Of a stretch of DNA of 64,000 nucleotides, positions 34,997-43,817 are shown piece by piece. The stretch spans positions 1 through 64,000 of the forward strand of contig NZ_JADQDM010000012.1 in assembly GCF_015694525.1 (NCBI RefSeq), written 5' to 3'. Source of the DNA: Hymenobacter ruricola. Its GTDB lineage: Bacteria > Bacteroidota > Bacteroidia > Cytophagales > Hymenobacteraceae. Position 1 is the stretch's first letter; each line of letters starts with the position of its first letter. The position numbers and the translations under genes were made by a program. The notes under the pieces are model-generated. The model was not told where the DNA came from. It saw only the letters and a program-made list of their open reading frames with translations, and made no database searches.

Positions 34997-37351
34997 TTAC
35001 TGCCCGCTGCCCACGGGCTTCTGCTCCAGCTTCTGCATGGGGCTGCTGGTGCGTGTGGTTTGCTGCTGCATGGGGTTGGGCGGGGTTTGGAACTGCTGCT
35101 GGAACAGCTCGAAGCGCGAGGCCGCGGGCTGGCGCGGGAAGGCGTTGTTGCTCAAGTCCGTATCGGCCGTTTGCTGGAAGGGGTCCAGGACGAAGCTGAT
35201 GACCGGCTTCTTGGTCACGATGATTTTCGTGACCTGGGCGTTGTTTTTGCGCCAGATTTCGGCCGGAATGGTCTGGATTTCCTGCGAGTTATCGGCGTAG
35301 GTCATTTGCAGCACCACCGGCATCACCAGGCCGCCCACGTTGCGCAAACTCAGCTCGTAGAAATTCTGCGAGTCGCCGAGGCGCTGGCGCTGCTCTTCCG
35401 AGAGCGTGCCGAGGTAGGCGGTGTAGCGCTGCTGGTCGGCGGGGGTCACGGCCAGCGGGTCGTAGCTGTTGTAGAAATCCTTCAGCTCGGGCTTCTCGTC
35501 CACCAGCGTTTGGGGGATGTCGGTGGCGTTGCGCTGCGCGGTAATGGACTGCGGCGCGGCGGCGCGCTGCTGCTGCAGGCGGGCGTTTTCCACTTGCGGG
35601 TTTTTGGTGCTCACGTTGTAGCTCTTCACCGATTCCAGGGCGAGGTCGGTGTGGTCGGTGGTGTAGAACCAGCCGCGCCAGAACCAGTCGAGGTCCACCG
35701 CCGAGGCGTCTTCCATGGTGCGGAAGAAGTCGGCCGGCGTGGGGTGCTTGTAGGCCCAGCGCTGGGCGTAGGTTTTGAAGGCATAGTCAAACAGCTCGCG
35801 GCCCATCACCGTTTCGCGCAGGATGTTGAGGGCCGTGGCGGGCTTGCCGTAGGCGTTGTTGCCGAACTGCAGCACCGATTCCGAGTTGGTCATAATCGGG
35901 GTTTGCAGGCTCTTATCCGTAGCCATATAAGCGGCAATGTTGCGCGGCTCGCCGCGGCGGCTGGGGTAGTTGCGCTCCCACTCCTGCTCGGTGAGGAACT
36001 GCACGAAGGAGTTCAGGCCCTCGTCCATCCAGGTCCACTGCCGCTCGTCGGAGTTCACAATCATCGGGAAGAAGTTGTGGCCCACTTCGTGGATAATTAC
36101 CGAAATCATCCCGTATTTCCGCTCGGCCGAATAAGTGCCGTCCTTCTCGGGCCGGCCGCCGTTGAAGCAAATCATGGGGTACTCCATGCCGCCGATGGCG
36201 CCGTGCACCGAAATGGCGACCGGGTAGGCGTAGGGAATGGTGTATTTCGAGTAGGTTTTGATGGTGTGGGCCACCACCTGCGTCGAGTACTGGCCCCACA
36301 GCGGGTTGCCCTCTTTGGGGTAGTAGCTCATGCACAGCACGGGCTTGCCGCTCTGCGTGATTTGCATGGCATCCCAAATAAACTTGCGCGAGCTGCACCA
36401 GGCGAAGTCGCGCACGTTTTTGGCCACGTAGCTCCAGGTTTTGGTGCCCGTAGCGCGGTTGCCTTCGGCCTTCACGGCTTCGTCCTGGGTCACGATGACC
36501 ACCGGCTTCTTGGCGTTGCGGGCCTGCTCCAGGCGCTTCAGCTGGGTGGCGCTCATTACCTGGGCGGCGTTTTGGAGTGTGCCAGTGGCGCCCACCACGT
36601 GGTCGGCCGGCGCGGTGATGCTCACCTTGTAGTCGCCGAAGGGCAGCGTGAATTCACCGTTGCCAAGGAACTGCTTGTGCTGCCAGCCCTGGTTGTCGGA
36701 ATACACGGCCATGCGGGGGTAGAACTGCGCCATCTCGTAGAGGTAGTTCTTGTCGGCGGGGAAGTACTCGTAGCCGCAGCGGCCGCCCTTGGTGGCGTCG
36801 TTGATGTTGTAGTGCCACTTCACGCTGAACGACACCGCTTGGTGGGGCCGCAGCGGCGCGGGCAGGTCCACGCGCATCATAGTGTGGTTCGTGACGGTGT
36901 GCAGGGCTTTGCCGTCTTTGCCGGTCACGCTTTCAATCCGGAAACCGCCATCAAAGTCATCCACCAACGTTTCGAGGGTGCGGAAGGGCACTTTGTCGCT
37001 CAGCGAGTTCACCTCGGTGGCCGTGGTCATCGAGTTTTTGTCCCAGATGTTCTGGTCGAGCTGCACCCAGAGGTAGGGCAGCACGTCGGGCGAGAGGTTG
37101 GTGTAGGTGATGGTTTCGCGGCCGGTGAGGGCCTGCTTGGCATCATCCAGCGTCACCTTGATGTCGTAGTCGGCGCGCTGCTGCCAGTAGTCGGCGCCGG
37201 GCGCGCCGCTGGCGGTGCGGTAGCTGTTGGGGGTCGGCAGCATCGTTTCGAGCTGCGCGAATTTGTCAGTGCCGGAGTTGGTGGTTTGTGCGGCGGCGGG
37301 CAATAAGCCCGTCAGCGCCAGCCCCAGGACGGCCAATAGAAAACGACGCAT
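34997..37351 (-). CDS. M1-family metallopeptidase, second copy type
   Basis: This 784-residue protein has a signal peptide (MRRFLLAVLGLALTGLLPA). The zinc site is HEVGH at 421-425 with Glu444 (WMDEG), the HEXXH-18-E spacing. The exopeptidase motif appears as GGMEYPM at 387-393. It is a distant relative of the M1 gene at 20886-23339 and belongs to the Bacteroidota group with a long beta-rich C-terminus and a Gln/Pro-rich tail (QQFQTPPNPMQQQ). Secretion to the periplasm or cell surface is likely; substrates are unknown. A 42-bp tandem repeat lies 125 bp upstream of its start. Confidence 0.9.
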   Translation of the reverse strand: MRRFLLAVLGLALTGLLPAAAQTTNSGTDKFAQLETMLPTPNSYRTASGAPGADYWQQRADYDIKVTLDDAKQALTGRETITYTNLSPDVLPYLWVQLDQNIWDKNSMTTATEVNSLSDKVPFRTLETLVDDFDGGFRIESVTGKDGKALHTVTNHTMMRVDLPAPLRPHQAVSFSVKWHYNINDATKGGRCGYEYFPADKNYLYEMAQFYPRMAVYSDNQGWQHKQFLGNGEFTLPFGDYKVSITAPADHVVGATGTLQNAAQVMSATQLKRLEQARNAKKPVVIVTQDEAVKAEGNRATGTKTWSYVAKNVRDFAWCSSRKFIWDAMQITQSGKPVLCMSYYPKEGNPLWGQYSTQVVAHTIKTYSKYTIPYAYPVAISVHGAIGGMEYPMICFNGGRPEKDGTYSAERKYGMISVIIHEVGHNFFPMIVNSDERQWTWMDEGLNSFVQFLTEQEWERNYPSRRGEPRNIAAYMATDKSLQTPIMTNSESVLQFGNNAYGKPATALNILRETVMGRELFDYAFKTYAQRWAYKHPTPADFFRTMEDASAVDLDWFWRGWFYTTDHTDLALESVKSYNVSTKNPQVENARLQQQRAAAPQSITAQRNATDIPQTLVDEKPELKDFYNSYDPLAVTPADQQRYTAYLGTLSEEQRQRLGDSQNFYELSLRNVGGLVMPVVLQMTYADNSQEIQTIPAEIWRKNNAQVTKIIVTKKPVISFVLDPFQQTADTDLSNNAFPRQPAASRFELFQQQFQTPPNPMQQQTTRTSSPMQKLEQKPVGSGQ

Positions 37352-37724
37352 AAAAAAAGCAGGATGGAAAAAAGTCAGATGGAAAATGGCGACCGGTAAG
37401 GTCGCTTAAAGTTACGGCAAGGTTGCGGGCCTGTGCCCCCGGCGCCGGCCGTGGGGTGCAGAATCCGGACGCGACGCCGGAATGTTCCGGTGCCATGCTT
37501 GCGCCCGTCGGCGGCATACCGGAATGTTCCGGGGTCGTGGTTGCCGGCGTTGAGGGCATACCGGAATGTTCCAGGGTAGTGGTTGCGGGCGTTGAGGGCA
37601 CTCCGCCCTCCCCCCGTGCCATGCCAACGGCCGCAACCAGAGCACCGGAATGTTACGGGGTGCCCCCGACGGGCGTTGGGGGCACCCCGCGGAAATGCGG
37701 AAGGCCGCCCCCGTCTCCCGGCCG
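37352..37724. other. Intergenic region with tandem repeat
   Basis: This 373-bp gap separates the HupE/UreJ-like gene from the M1 gene. Most is the 42-bp repeat array (37477-37686). AT-richer sequence at 37352-37385, just before the M1 start, is the most promoter-like part. Confidence 0.4.
37477..37686. repeat. Five 42-bp tandem repeats with CCGGAATGTTCCGG core
   Basis: Units start at 37477, 37519, 37561, 37603 and 37645, each exactly 42 bp. Four of five begin CCGGAATGTT; the near-palindrome CCGGAAtgTTCCGG is intact in units 1 and 2. Unit 4 has lost the core. The 42-bp period keeps any frame open, which explains long false ORFs on both strands. It may be a minisatellite or a protein-binding array. 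Confidence 0.8.
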
Positions 37725-38318
37725 CTACGGCCACAGCTGCTGCACCAGCAGCACCGTGGCAATGCCCAGGGCCGCGCCGCTGGTGGTGAGCAGCCAGTCG
37801 CGCCGGGCCACGCGCAGGCTGCCCAGCAGCAGCGCGCCCAGCAATAAAATGATGCTCACAATGAGAACCTGGCCCAGCTCCACGCCCACATTGAAGGCAA
37901 ACAATTCTTCCACCGGCCGGCTATTTGCGCCGAGCAAGGCCCGCAAATAGCTGGAAAACCCCAGCCCGTGCACCAGCCCAAAAACCAGGGCCAGCGCATT
38001 GGGCGCGGCCGCAAACATGGGAGCCCGCCGCGTGATGAGCCGGCCGGCTCCGCGCATGTTCAGCAGGGCCGTCACCATGATGGTGACCGGAATCAGGGCT
38101 TCAATCACGGCGGGCTTGAAGCTGACCACGCCCAGCGTGGCCAGCGCCAGCGTGAGCGAGTGCCCCACCGTGAAGCTCGTGACCAGGGCCAGCACCCGCC
38201 GCCAGTCGCTGAGCACGTAGGGCGCGCACAGCGCCAGCAGGAACGTGAGGTGGTCGGCCGCCCGCGGCGTGCAGATGTGCAGGAAACCCAGTTGCAGATA
38301 AGTCTGAAAAACGGACAT
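37725..38318 (-). CDS. HupE/UreJ-family membrane protein
   Basis: This 197-residue protein has about six membrane helices. It contains the family-type HICTPRAADHLTFLLALCAP near the start, then TSFTVGHSLTLALATLG and VFGLVHGLGFSSYLRAL, with His residues suited to metal binding. HupE/UreJ proteins are linked to nickel or cobalt transport, or are of unknown role when alone as here. No hydrogenase or urease gene is in the window. It is read toward the 42-bp repeat. Confidence 0.82.
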   Translation of the reverse strand: MSVFQTYLQLGFLHICTPRAADHLTFLLALCAPYVLSDWRRVLALVTSFTVGHSLTLALATLGVVSFKPAVIEALIPVTIMVTALLNMRGAGRLITRRAPMFAAAPNALALVFGLVHGLGFSSYLRALLGANSRPVEELFAFNVGVELGQVLIVSIILLLGALLLGSLRVARRDWLLTTSGAALGIATVLLVQQLWP

Positions 38319-38382
38319 GTCACAAAGCTACGGCAACTGAAAACGCCCCGCGTGGCCCGCCACCACACGTCTGCTAAAGACA

Positions 38383-38417
38383 AAAAAAGCCCTGGCCAGC
38401 ACGGCCAGGGCTTTTTC
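38383..38417. terminator. Bidirectional terminator
   Basis: AAAAAAAGCCCTGGCC pairs with GGCCAGGGCTTTTT over a 5-base loop. It lies about 25 bp behind the stop of the large T9SS gene at 38443 (minus strand) and before the start of the HupE/UreJ-like gene. Confidence 0.85.
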
Positions 38418-38442
38418 AACATGCCACCAAAGTGGCGGCAGC

Positions 38443-41400
38443 TTATTGTTTCACCACGCGGCGCGTGTCAAGGCCGCCTTCGGTTTTCACGCGCAGGATG
38501 TACACGCCCGCGGCCAGCTGCGTCAGGTCGAGGGCCTGCGCGGCGGTGCCGGTAGTGGCGGGCACGGTGGCCGAGAACACCACCTGGCCCAGCGCGTTCA
38601 GCACGGTCAGCTCGGCGGCGTGGCGGTAGCCGGTCAGCTCCACGGTGAGGCGGCCGTCGTGCGTCGGGTTCGGGAACACGCTCAGCGAGGTGCCGGCCAG
38701 CGGCTTCACGCTGGAAGTCACCACCAAAGCGTTAGAAGGCAGCGAGACGCAGCCGTTGGCGTTAGTGGTAGTCACCGTGTAGGAACCCAGCTGGGCGGGC
38801 AGGCCGGTGAGCACCAGGGTCTGGCCCGTGGCACCGGGCACCAGGGTGCCGCCCAGGTAGAACTGGTTGCCCGTGGCCGCGCTCGAGGTGAGCGTGGTGG
38901 TTGTGCCGTTGTAGGTAGCGGTGATGGTCGGCGTGGCCGGGCGCGGGTTCACCGTTACAGTAACGGTGGCCGTGGCCGAGCAGCCGCCGGCCGTGGTGGC
39001 CGTCAGCGTATACGTTTGGGTGATGGGCGCGCCGGTGGTGTTGGGCAGCGTCACGGTGGGCTGAGCCGCCGTGGCGCTGCTCAGGCCCGTGGCCGGCGCC
39101 CAGGCGTAGGTGGTGCCCGTCAGGGCCGCGGTGCCGAGCGTGGCCGTGGCGCCGCCGCAGATGGTCACGCTGGGGCCCGCATTGGCAATAGCGGCCGGCG
39201 CCACCGTCACCGTGGTCGTGGCCGTCACGGCCGCACAGCCACCCGCAGCGGCCACCGTGTTGGTCACGGTGTATGTGCCGGGTGTCGAAGTGGCCAGCGT
39301 GATAGCGCCGGTCGTGGCGTTAATGGTCAGGCCCGTGGTCGAGCTAAACGTGCCCGCCGTAGCACCCGTGCCCAGCGTGGACGTGAGCAGCGTGGCCGAG
39401 CCCACGCAGCCCGTGGCCGTGGCGTAGCTGAACGCAGCCACCGGCGCGGCCGTGATGGTCACGGTCGTGGTAGCCGTCACGGCCGCGCAGCCGCCTGCAG
39501 CGGCCACCGTGTTGGTTACGGTGTAAGTGCCGGGCGTCGAAGTCGAGAGCGTGATGGCGCCCGTCGTGGCGTTAAGTGTCAGGCCCGTGGTCGAAGTGAA
39601 CGTGCCCGCCGTGCTGGTAGCCGGTACCACGGCCGTCGGGTTGGTGCCCGAGACGCAGTAAGTGGCGCTGCCATAAGAGAAAGCCGCCACCGGGGCCGCC
39701 GTGATGGTTACCATAGCCGTGGCCGACGAGGGGCAGGTGCCGCCCACGCTGTAGGTCACGGTGTAAGTGCCGGGCGTCGAGCTGGCGAGGGTGATGGCGC
39801 CCGTCGTGGCGCTAATGCTCAGGCCCGTGGTCGAAGTGAACGTGCCACCGGCCGTGCCCGTCACGGTGGCGGTCGGATTGGTGCCGCTCACGCAGAAGGA
39901 ACTGCCGCTGTAGGCAAACGTGGCCGTGGTGGCCGGGTTCACCGTCACCGTCGTGGCCGTCGAGGTGGCCGAGCAACCGCTGGCGTTGGTCACCACCACG
40001 GTGTAGGAGCCGGCGGCCGTGGCCGTGAACGTGTTCGTGGCCGAAGCCGCGCCCAGGCTGGTGGCGCCGTTGAAGAACTGGTAGGTATTGCCCGCCCCGG
40101 CTGGCGCCGTGAGCACCACCGAGCCGCCCGCGCAGAATGTGGTCGGCGTGGTGGTGGCCAGGGTGGCGGTGGGGGCCGGATTCACGGTCACGGTCACGGG
40201 CGTGGAATTCACCTGGCGGCCGTCTGCTGTCAGGATAACGGCGCGGTAGGTGGTGGTCGCCGTCAGGTTGGTAAAGGTGAGCGTAGCCGTGTTGTTGATG
40301 GGCGATACCGGCGTAAAGCCGCTGCCGTTGTCAAACTCATAGGTCACGATGGTGCCCACGTTGCCCGCCAGGGTGAGGGTGCCCGTGTTGGCACCGGCGC
40401 ACACCGGCGTCGTAACCGAGCTGGTCAGCACGCCGCCTTCGGTGTTGGCAATAACAAAGAAATCGTTGCCGGGCGTCAGGTCCAGGGTCGATACCAGGCC
40501 CGTGGTGGGCGTGGTGGCTGCCGCGCCGCCAATGGAGGCGTAGGCGCCGGCCGCCGCGGGGGCCTGGGCCACCACGGCCGTGGCCGCGTTGCCCACCACG
40601 TCATCGGCGCCGTAGCTGAGCTGCACGCGGGCCGTGGCCGGCAGGCTGGCCGTGTTCTGGAGGCGCACGTAGCGCGCGGGGTTCAGGTTGGTGACGGGCG
40701 AAACGCCCGTGCCGCCGGTGGCCCCGTTGATAACCGTCGCCGTGAAGGTCTGGTCGGTGCTGGCGGTGATGCCCGTCACCACCACCGGGCGGAAACCGGC
40801 CGCGTCGCCCACCGCAAACAGGCGCGATACCGCCGTGGCGCTGTTCACCGTGATGCCAAACGGCCCTTTCACATAGGCCGTTGCCGAGCCCGCCGGCATC
40901 ACCGTGGTGGCGCTGCCGCTGATGAGCCGGTTGCCCGCCGACGTGGTCACGATGCCCCCCAGCAAGCCAACGGAACTGACCGTGGCGGAAGGGCCCACCA
41001 CGGTCAGGTCGCCGCCGGCCACCGTGATGCCCTGCGGGTTGCTGAAATCAGCATAGTACACCGAGCGCGAAGCCGGCACCTCCACGCCCGTGGTGCGCGG
41101 CGCCAGTTCGGGGTTGTAAATCAAGTACAGCCCGCTGGTCGACACATCGAACGTGGGTGCCACGTCGAAGGAGCCAGCCGAAGACGTGGGATTGGCAAGG
41201 CCAAAAGACACCACAGCCAGCGCCGTGCTGCTGCTTTGCACCGTCAGGTTGTTGGCACTGATGACGTTGCCGCGGAACATGGCCACGTTGCGCGTGGTGA
41301 TGGGCTGGCCCACCGTCACGCCCGTGCCGGCGTTCTGAAAGGTTATTTGCACTAATGGGCTGGTCACGGTGCCCGTGCCGCCAATGCTTTGCGCCGTCGT

Positions 41401-42867
41401 GCCCTGGAAGTAAAGACGGCTGCCGGTAGTCGTGCCCGTCAGGGTGCCGTTGTTGGTGATGGTCGCGCCCAGTTGCAGCAGGAGGAATCCGTTCAGGTTC
41501 AATGTGGTGCCGGGGGCAATCAGCACCGTGCCAAAGAGATTGGTCTGGCCTGCGAGCAGTGCGATTTTGGGGTTCGTAGTGTTGTCGATAGCCAGGTTGG
41601 GCATGTTGCCCCGCACCCGGAAGTCGAAGTTGGTGGCCGTGGCGGCGGTGCCAACGTTCACGGTGCCACCGGTGTAGGTATAGGTACCCGCCACGTAGTA
41701 GTCGAGCGGCGTGGTGGCCGTGCTGCGCTGCACCAGATTGATATTGCCCCCCGAAATAGTGGTGGCGCCGTTCACGCCAAACGAAGGCGTGCCGGAGGTG
41801 TTGCCCACGGTGCTCACGTTGAGGGTGCCCGCGCTCAGCGTGAACGTCATCGTGCCCGTCACCTGCGTGGCGCTGGTGAAGTTGGTGAAGCGTCCCACCG
41901 TGGTGAGCGTGCCACCTTCCTGGGTGTACACCGCGTTGGCGCCGAAATTGATGGAGTTGCCGATGCTGACGCCCACGTTGTAAGTGCCCGCCGAAATGCG
42001 TAGCAAGCCGTTCACCGTGGGCGAGCCCGTTTGGGCGGCCACCGTGAAGTTGGGGTTGTTCAGCCAGAAGCCGCCGGTGGCGGGCACCACGTAGGATGCC
42101 GCGTTGATGAAAACGCGGTTGTTGGCCGTGTTGGTGCCCGAGATTTTAAACGTCCCGGTCATGTCGTCCACCGTGTTGGTGGTGATGCGCGTGGAGAGGA
42201 AGCCGGTCGTGGTAGTGGCGCTGCCCTGCACCGTGAAGGAGGGCAGGCTCATTTCTACCACGTCGGCCCGCACGCTCTTGGCCAGCGACACGGTTTGCAA
42301 ATCGGTGGTGCCGGTGCCGGTGAAGGCCGCGTTGCCGGCGCCGGTAAAGCGCAAATCCGAGCCAATGGTGCTGCTGGCGCTCAGGTCCAGGGTGCCGTTG
42401 TTGGTCACGTTGCCGGCCACTTGCAGCGAGTAGGCCGTGGTGGCCGAGGTGAGCAGCGAGCCGGTGGCCGCCACCGTGAGCGAGGCGCAGCTGGCCGCCA
42501 CGTCCAGCGTGACGGTGGCACCGCCCACAATAGTCACGTCGTCGGTAGCCGTGGGCACCACGCCGCCCACCCAGGTGGCGGGGGCGCTCCAGTTGCCGCC
42601 CGTGGCCGTGGAGCTAATGGTGGCCAGGCCCTTGTGGGCTGCCGCGCTTTTGCTCAGCGTCACCGGGGCCGGAGCCGCCGAAAGCGGCCGGGCCACCGCA
42701 TCGGCTGCGGCCGGCCGCGTCAGAAGGCGGTTTTGGGCCTGCGCCCCGAGGGTTAGGAAGCCAAGAGCGGCCGCCAGAAAGGGCCGCCAGGAGCGGCCCG
42801 CCGATAAAATTTGCCGCTCAGCAGATGAGTCCGGCGCCGTACCGGCAGAGAGTAAGGAGTGTTTCAT
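38443..42867 (-). CDS. Giant T9SS-sorted surface protein with Ig/PKD-like repeats
   Basis: This 1474-residue protein has a signal peptide ending near residue 45 (LAAALGFLTLGAQAQ). An N-terminal beta-helix-like region starts with NWSAPATWVGG and DDVTIVGGATVTLD. The middle contains several ~75-residue Ig/PKD-like repeats (AAFSYGSATYCVSGTNPTA, then TGAITLSTSTPGTYTVTNTV), each with a conserved Cys. The C-terminus is a T9SS type A sorting domain (VFPNPTHDGRLTVELTG, LAAGVYILRV). It should be exported by T9SS and attached to the surface, perhaps as an adhesin (inference). The Thr/Ala-rich repeats are close to identical, so the DNA is prone to recombination. Confidence 0.87.
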   Translation of the reverse strand: MKHSLLSAGTAPDSSAERQILSAGRSWRPFLAAALGFLTLGAQAQNRLLTRPAAADAVARPLSAAPAPVTLSKSAAAHKGLATISSTATGGNWSAPATWVGGVVPTATDDVTIVGGATVTLDVAASCASLTVAATGSLLTSATTAYSLQVAGNVTNNGTLDLSASSTIGSDLRFTGAGNAAFTGTGTTDLQTVSLAKSVRADVVEMSLPSFTVQGSATTTTGFLSTRITTNTVDDMTGTFKISGTNTANNRVFINAASYVVPATGGFWLNNPNFTVAAQTGSPTVNGLLRISAGTYNVGVSIGNSINFGANAVYTQEGGTLTTVGRFTNFTSATQVTGTMTFTLSAGTLNVSTVGNTSGTPSFGVNGATTISGGNINLVQRSTATTPLDYYVAGTYTYTGGTVNVGTAATATNFDFRVRGNMPNLAIDNTTNPKIALLAGQTNLFGTVLIAPGTTLNLNGFLLLQLGATITNNGTLTGTTTGSRLYFQGTTAQSIGGTGTVTSPLVQITFQNAGTGVTVGQPITTRNVAMFRGNVISANNLTVQSSSTALAVVSFGLANPTSSAGSFDVAPTFDVSTSGLYLIYNPELAPRTTGVEVPASRSVYYADFSNPQGITVAGGDLTVVGPSATVSSVGLLGGIVTTSAGNRLISGSATTVMPAGSATAYVKGPFGITVNSATAVSRLFAVGDAAGFRPVVVTGITASTDQTFTATVINGATGGTGVSPVTNLNPARYVRLQNTASLPATARVQLSYGADDVVGNAATAVVAQAPAAAGAYASIGGAAATTPTTGLVSTLDLTPGNDFFVIANTEGGVLTSSVTTPVCAGANTGTLTLAGNVGTIVTYEFDNGSGFTPVSPINNTATLTFTNLTATTTYRAVILTADGRQVNSTPVTVTVNPAPTATLATTTPTTFCAGGSVVLTAPAGAGNTYQFFNGATSLGAASATNTFTATAAGSYTVVVTNASGCSATSTATTVTVNPATTATFAYSGSSFCVSGTNPTATVTGTAGGTFTSTTGLSISATTGAITLASSTPGTYTVTYSVGGTCPSSATAMVTITAAPVAAFSYGSATYCVSGTNPTAVVPATSTAGTFTSTTGLTLNATTGAITLSTSTPGTYTVTNTVAAAGGCAAVTATTTVTITAAPVAAFSYATATGCVGSATLLTSTLGTGATAGTFSSTTGLTINATTGAITLATSTPGTYTVTNTVAAAGGCAAVTATTTVTVAPAAIANAGPSVTICGGATATLGTAALTGTTYAWAPATGLSSATAAQPTVTLPNTTGAPITQTYTLTATTAGGCSATATVTVTVNPRPATPTITATYNGTTTTLTSSAATGNQFYLGGTLVPGATGQTLVLTGLPAQLGSYTVTTTNANGCVSLPSNALVVTSSVKPLAGTSLSVFPNPTHDGRLTVELTGYRHAAELTVLNALGQVVFSATVPATTGTAAQALDLTQLAAGVYILRVKTEGGLDTRRVVKQ

Positions 42868-43272
42868 GAAAATGAATTGGAGGAAAATGGAATCGAGAAC
42901 AAACGATTGTGGACGGCGCTAGCCTATTTGGCAAGTGGCACCGACAAGAAAAGGCAAGCAGAAAGGGCCGGAATGCTCGCGCAATGAAGAGCACCCAATT
43001 AAAATATTGTACAATACAGGGTGTGTCGCCCGGTAAAGATGGTGCTTTTTTTGGACTTTGCCGCTTTTCCTCCCCGCTATAGTAACGTTGGCAATGTCAA
43101 TGAAGTCATTGCGCACGGGGAAGAAGTCCACGCGGTGTTTTATCGTGTTGCCGGGAATACTGCCCCTCGGCCTAGCTGCAGGTGCCAGCGCAGGGCACAC
43201 GGGCAGCGGCAGTGCCGGTTGCGCTCACTCCTGGCCACGGGCACCGCGGCTACGACCGGCAATAGCCCGGAT
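42868..43272. other. Upstream region of the giant surface protein
   Basis: This 405-bp stretch holds no convincing gene. It is AT-richer near 42985-43020 and contains a 10-bp palindrome, ATTGTACAAT (43006-43015), which could be an operator or part of a promoter for the minus-strand gene at 42867. No exact TAnnTTTG box was found there. Confidence 0.4.
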
Positions 43273-43608
43273 TTAGTCGCGCCGCAGAATGTATGTCACG
43301 CATTGCTGGTCGCTCACGCCCCCGGTGGTGGCGCTCACGATGCGGTAGCCGTTGGTGTAGAGCCGGTCGACCACCCGCTGCAGCTGCTCAATGTCGCGCA
43401 GCTGGTCTTTTTTGCCGTAGGGCCCCACTGTGATTTCGGTTTCGGTGTGGCCTTCGCCGTAGCAGATGTAGATTTTGTTGGCCGGGCTTTCATAAGCGCG
43501 CAGCACCACGGTTTTGCTGGGTGCGGCGGCGGGGGTTTGGGCGCACGCCGGCCGGGACAGGGCCAAAGCGCAGGCCGTGACGGCGAGCAGGTGCAGGGTC
43601 GTTTTCAT
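43273..43608 (-). CDS. Small secreted hypothetical protein
   Basis: The ATG at 43608 (MKTTLHLLAVTACALALSRP) gives 111 residues with a signal peptide cut near ACAQ. The mature part has paired Cys residues (YICYGEGHTETEITVGPYGK and SDQQCVTYILRRD), perhaps a disulfide. I recognise no family. Its 3' end faces the upstream region of the giant surface protein, and a copy of the array 1 repeat lies about 125 bp upstream of its start. Confidence 0.65.
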   Translation of the reverse strand: MKTTLHLLAVTACALALSRPACAQTPAAAPSKTVVLRAYESPANKIYICYGEGHTETEITVGPYGKKDQLRDIEQLQRVVDRLYTNGYRIVSATTGGVSDQQCVTYILRRD

Positions 43609-43732
43609 GCGCTGAAATAACACCCAAACGCCGGCACGCCCGAACCACAGCCGTGCAGCATCGATTAACGGGCATTATCCCTCGGCCAAAAGGGGCAAAC
43701 GTGCCTTCACCGTTTGGTACCCAGGTTTTTCT

Positions 43733-43780
43733 CCGCCCCGCCGTGGCGGCCGCGGCCGGGGTAGCGAGGGTTTCTTGCAG
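43733..43780. repeat. Array 1 repeat, copy 1
   Basis: CCGCGGCCGGGGTAGCGAGG with flanking CCGCC sequence. It lies about 38 bp behind the stop of the gene at 43818. Confidence 0.7.
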
Positions 43781-43817
43781 TTCTTGGTCAGGGCCACCGC
43801 TGCACCGCCCCAGCCTC

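Noticed and set aside
35060..37306. Plus-strand frame of 748 codons
   Set aside because: Exact antisense of the M1 peptidase, whose zinc site and signal peptide are clear.
37477..37686. CRISPR array
   Set aside because: Units are contiguous with no unique spacers, and no cas genes are present.
37423..37950. Frame through the 42-bp repeats encoding 14-residue repeats
   Set aside because: The period is a multiple of three, so several frames stay open by chance; it runs on into the HupE/UreJ gene on the other strand.
38446..41355. Plus-strand frame of 969 codons
   Set aside because: Arg/Gly-rich shadow of the T9SS repeat protein.
42919..43200. Minus-strand frame of 93 codons
   Set aside because: No recognisable features; lies in the probable promoter region of the giant surface protein.
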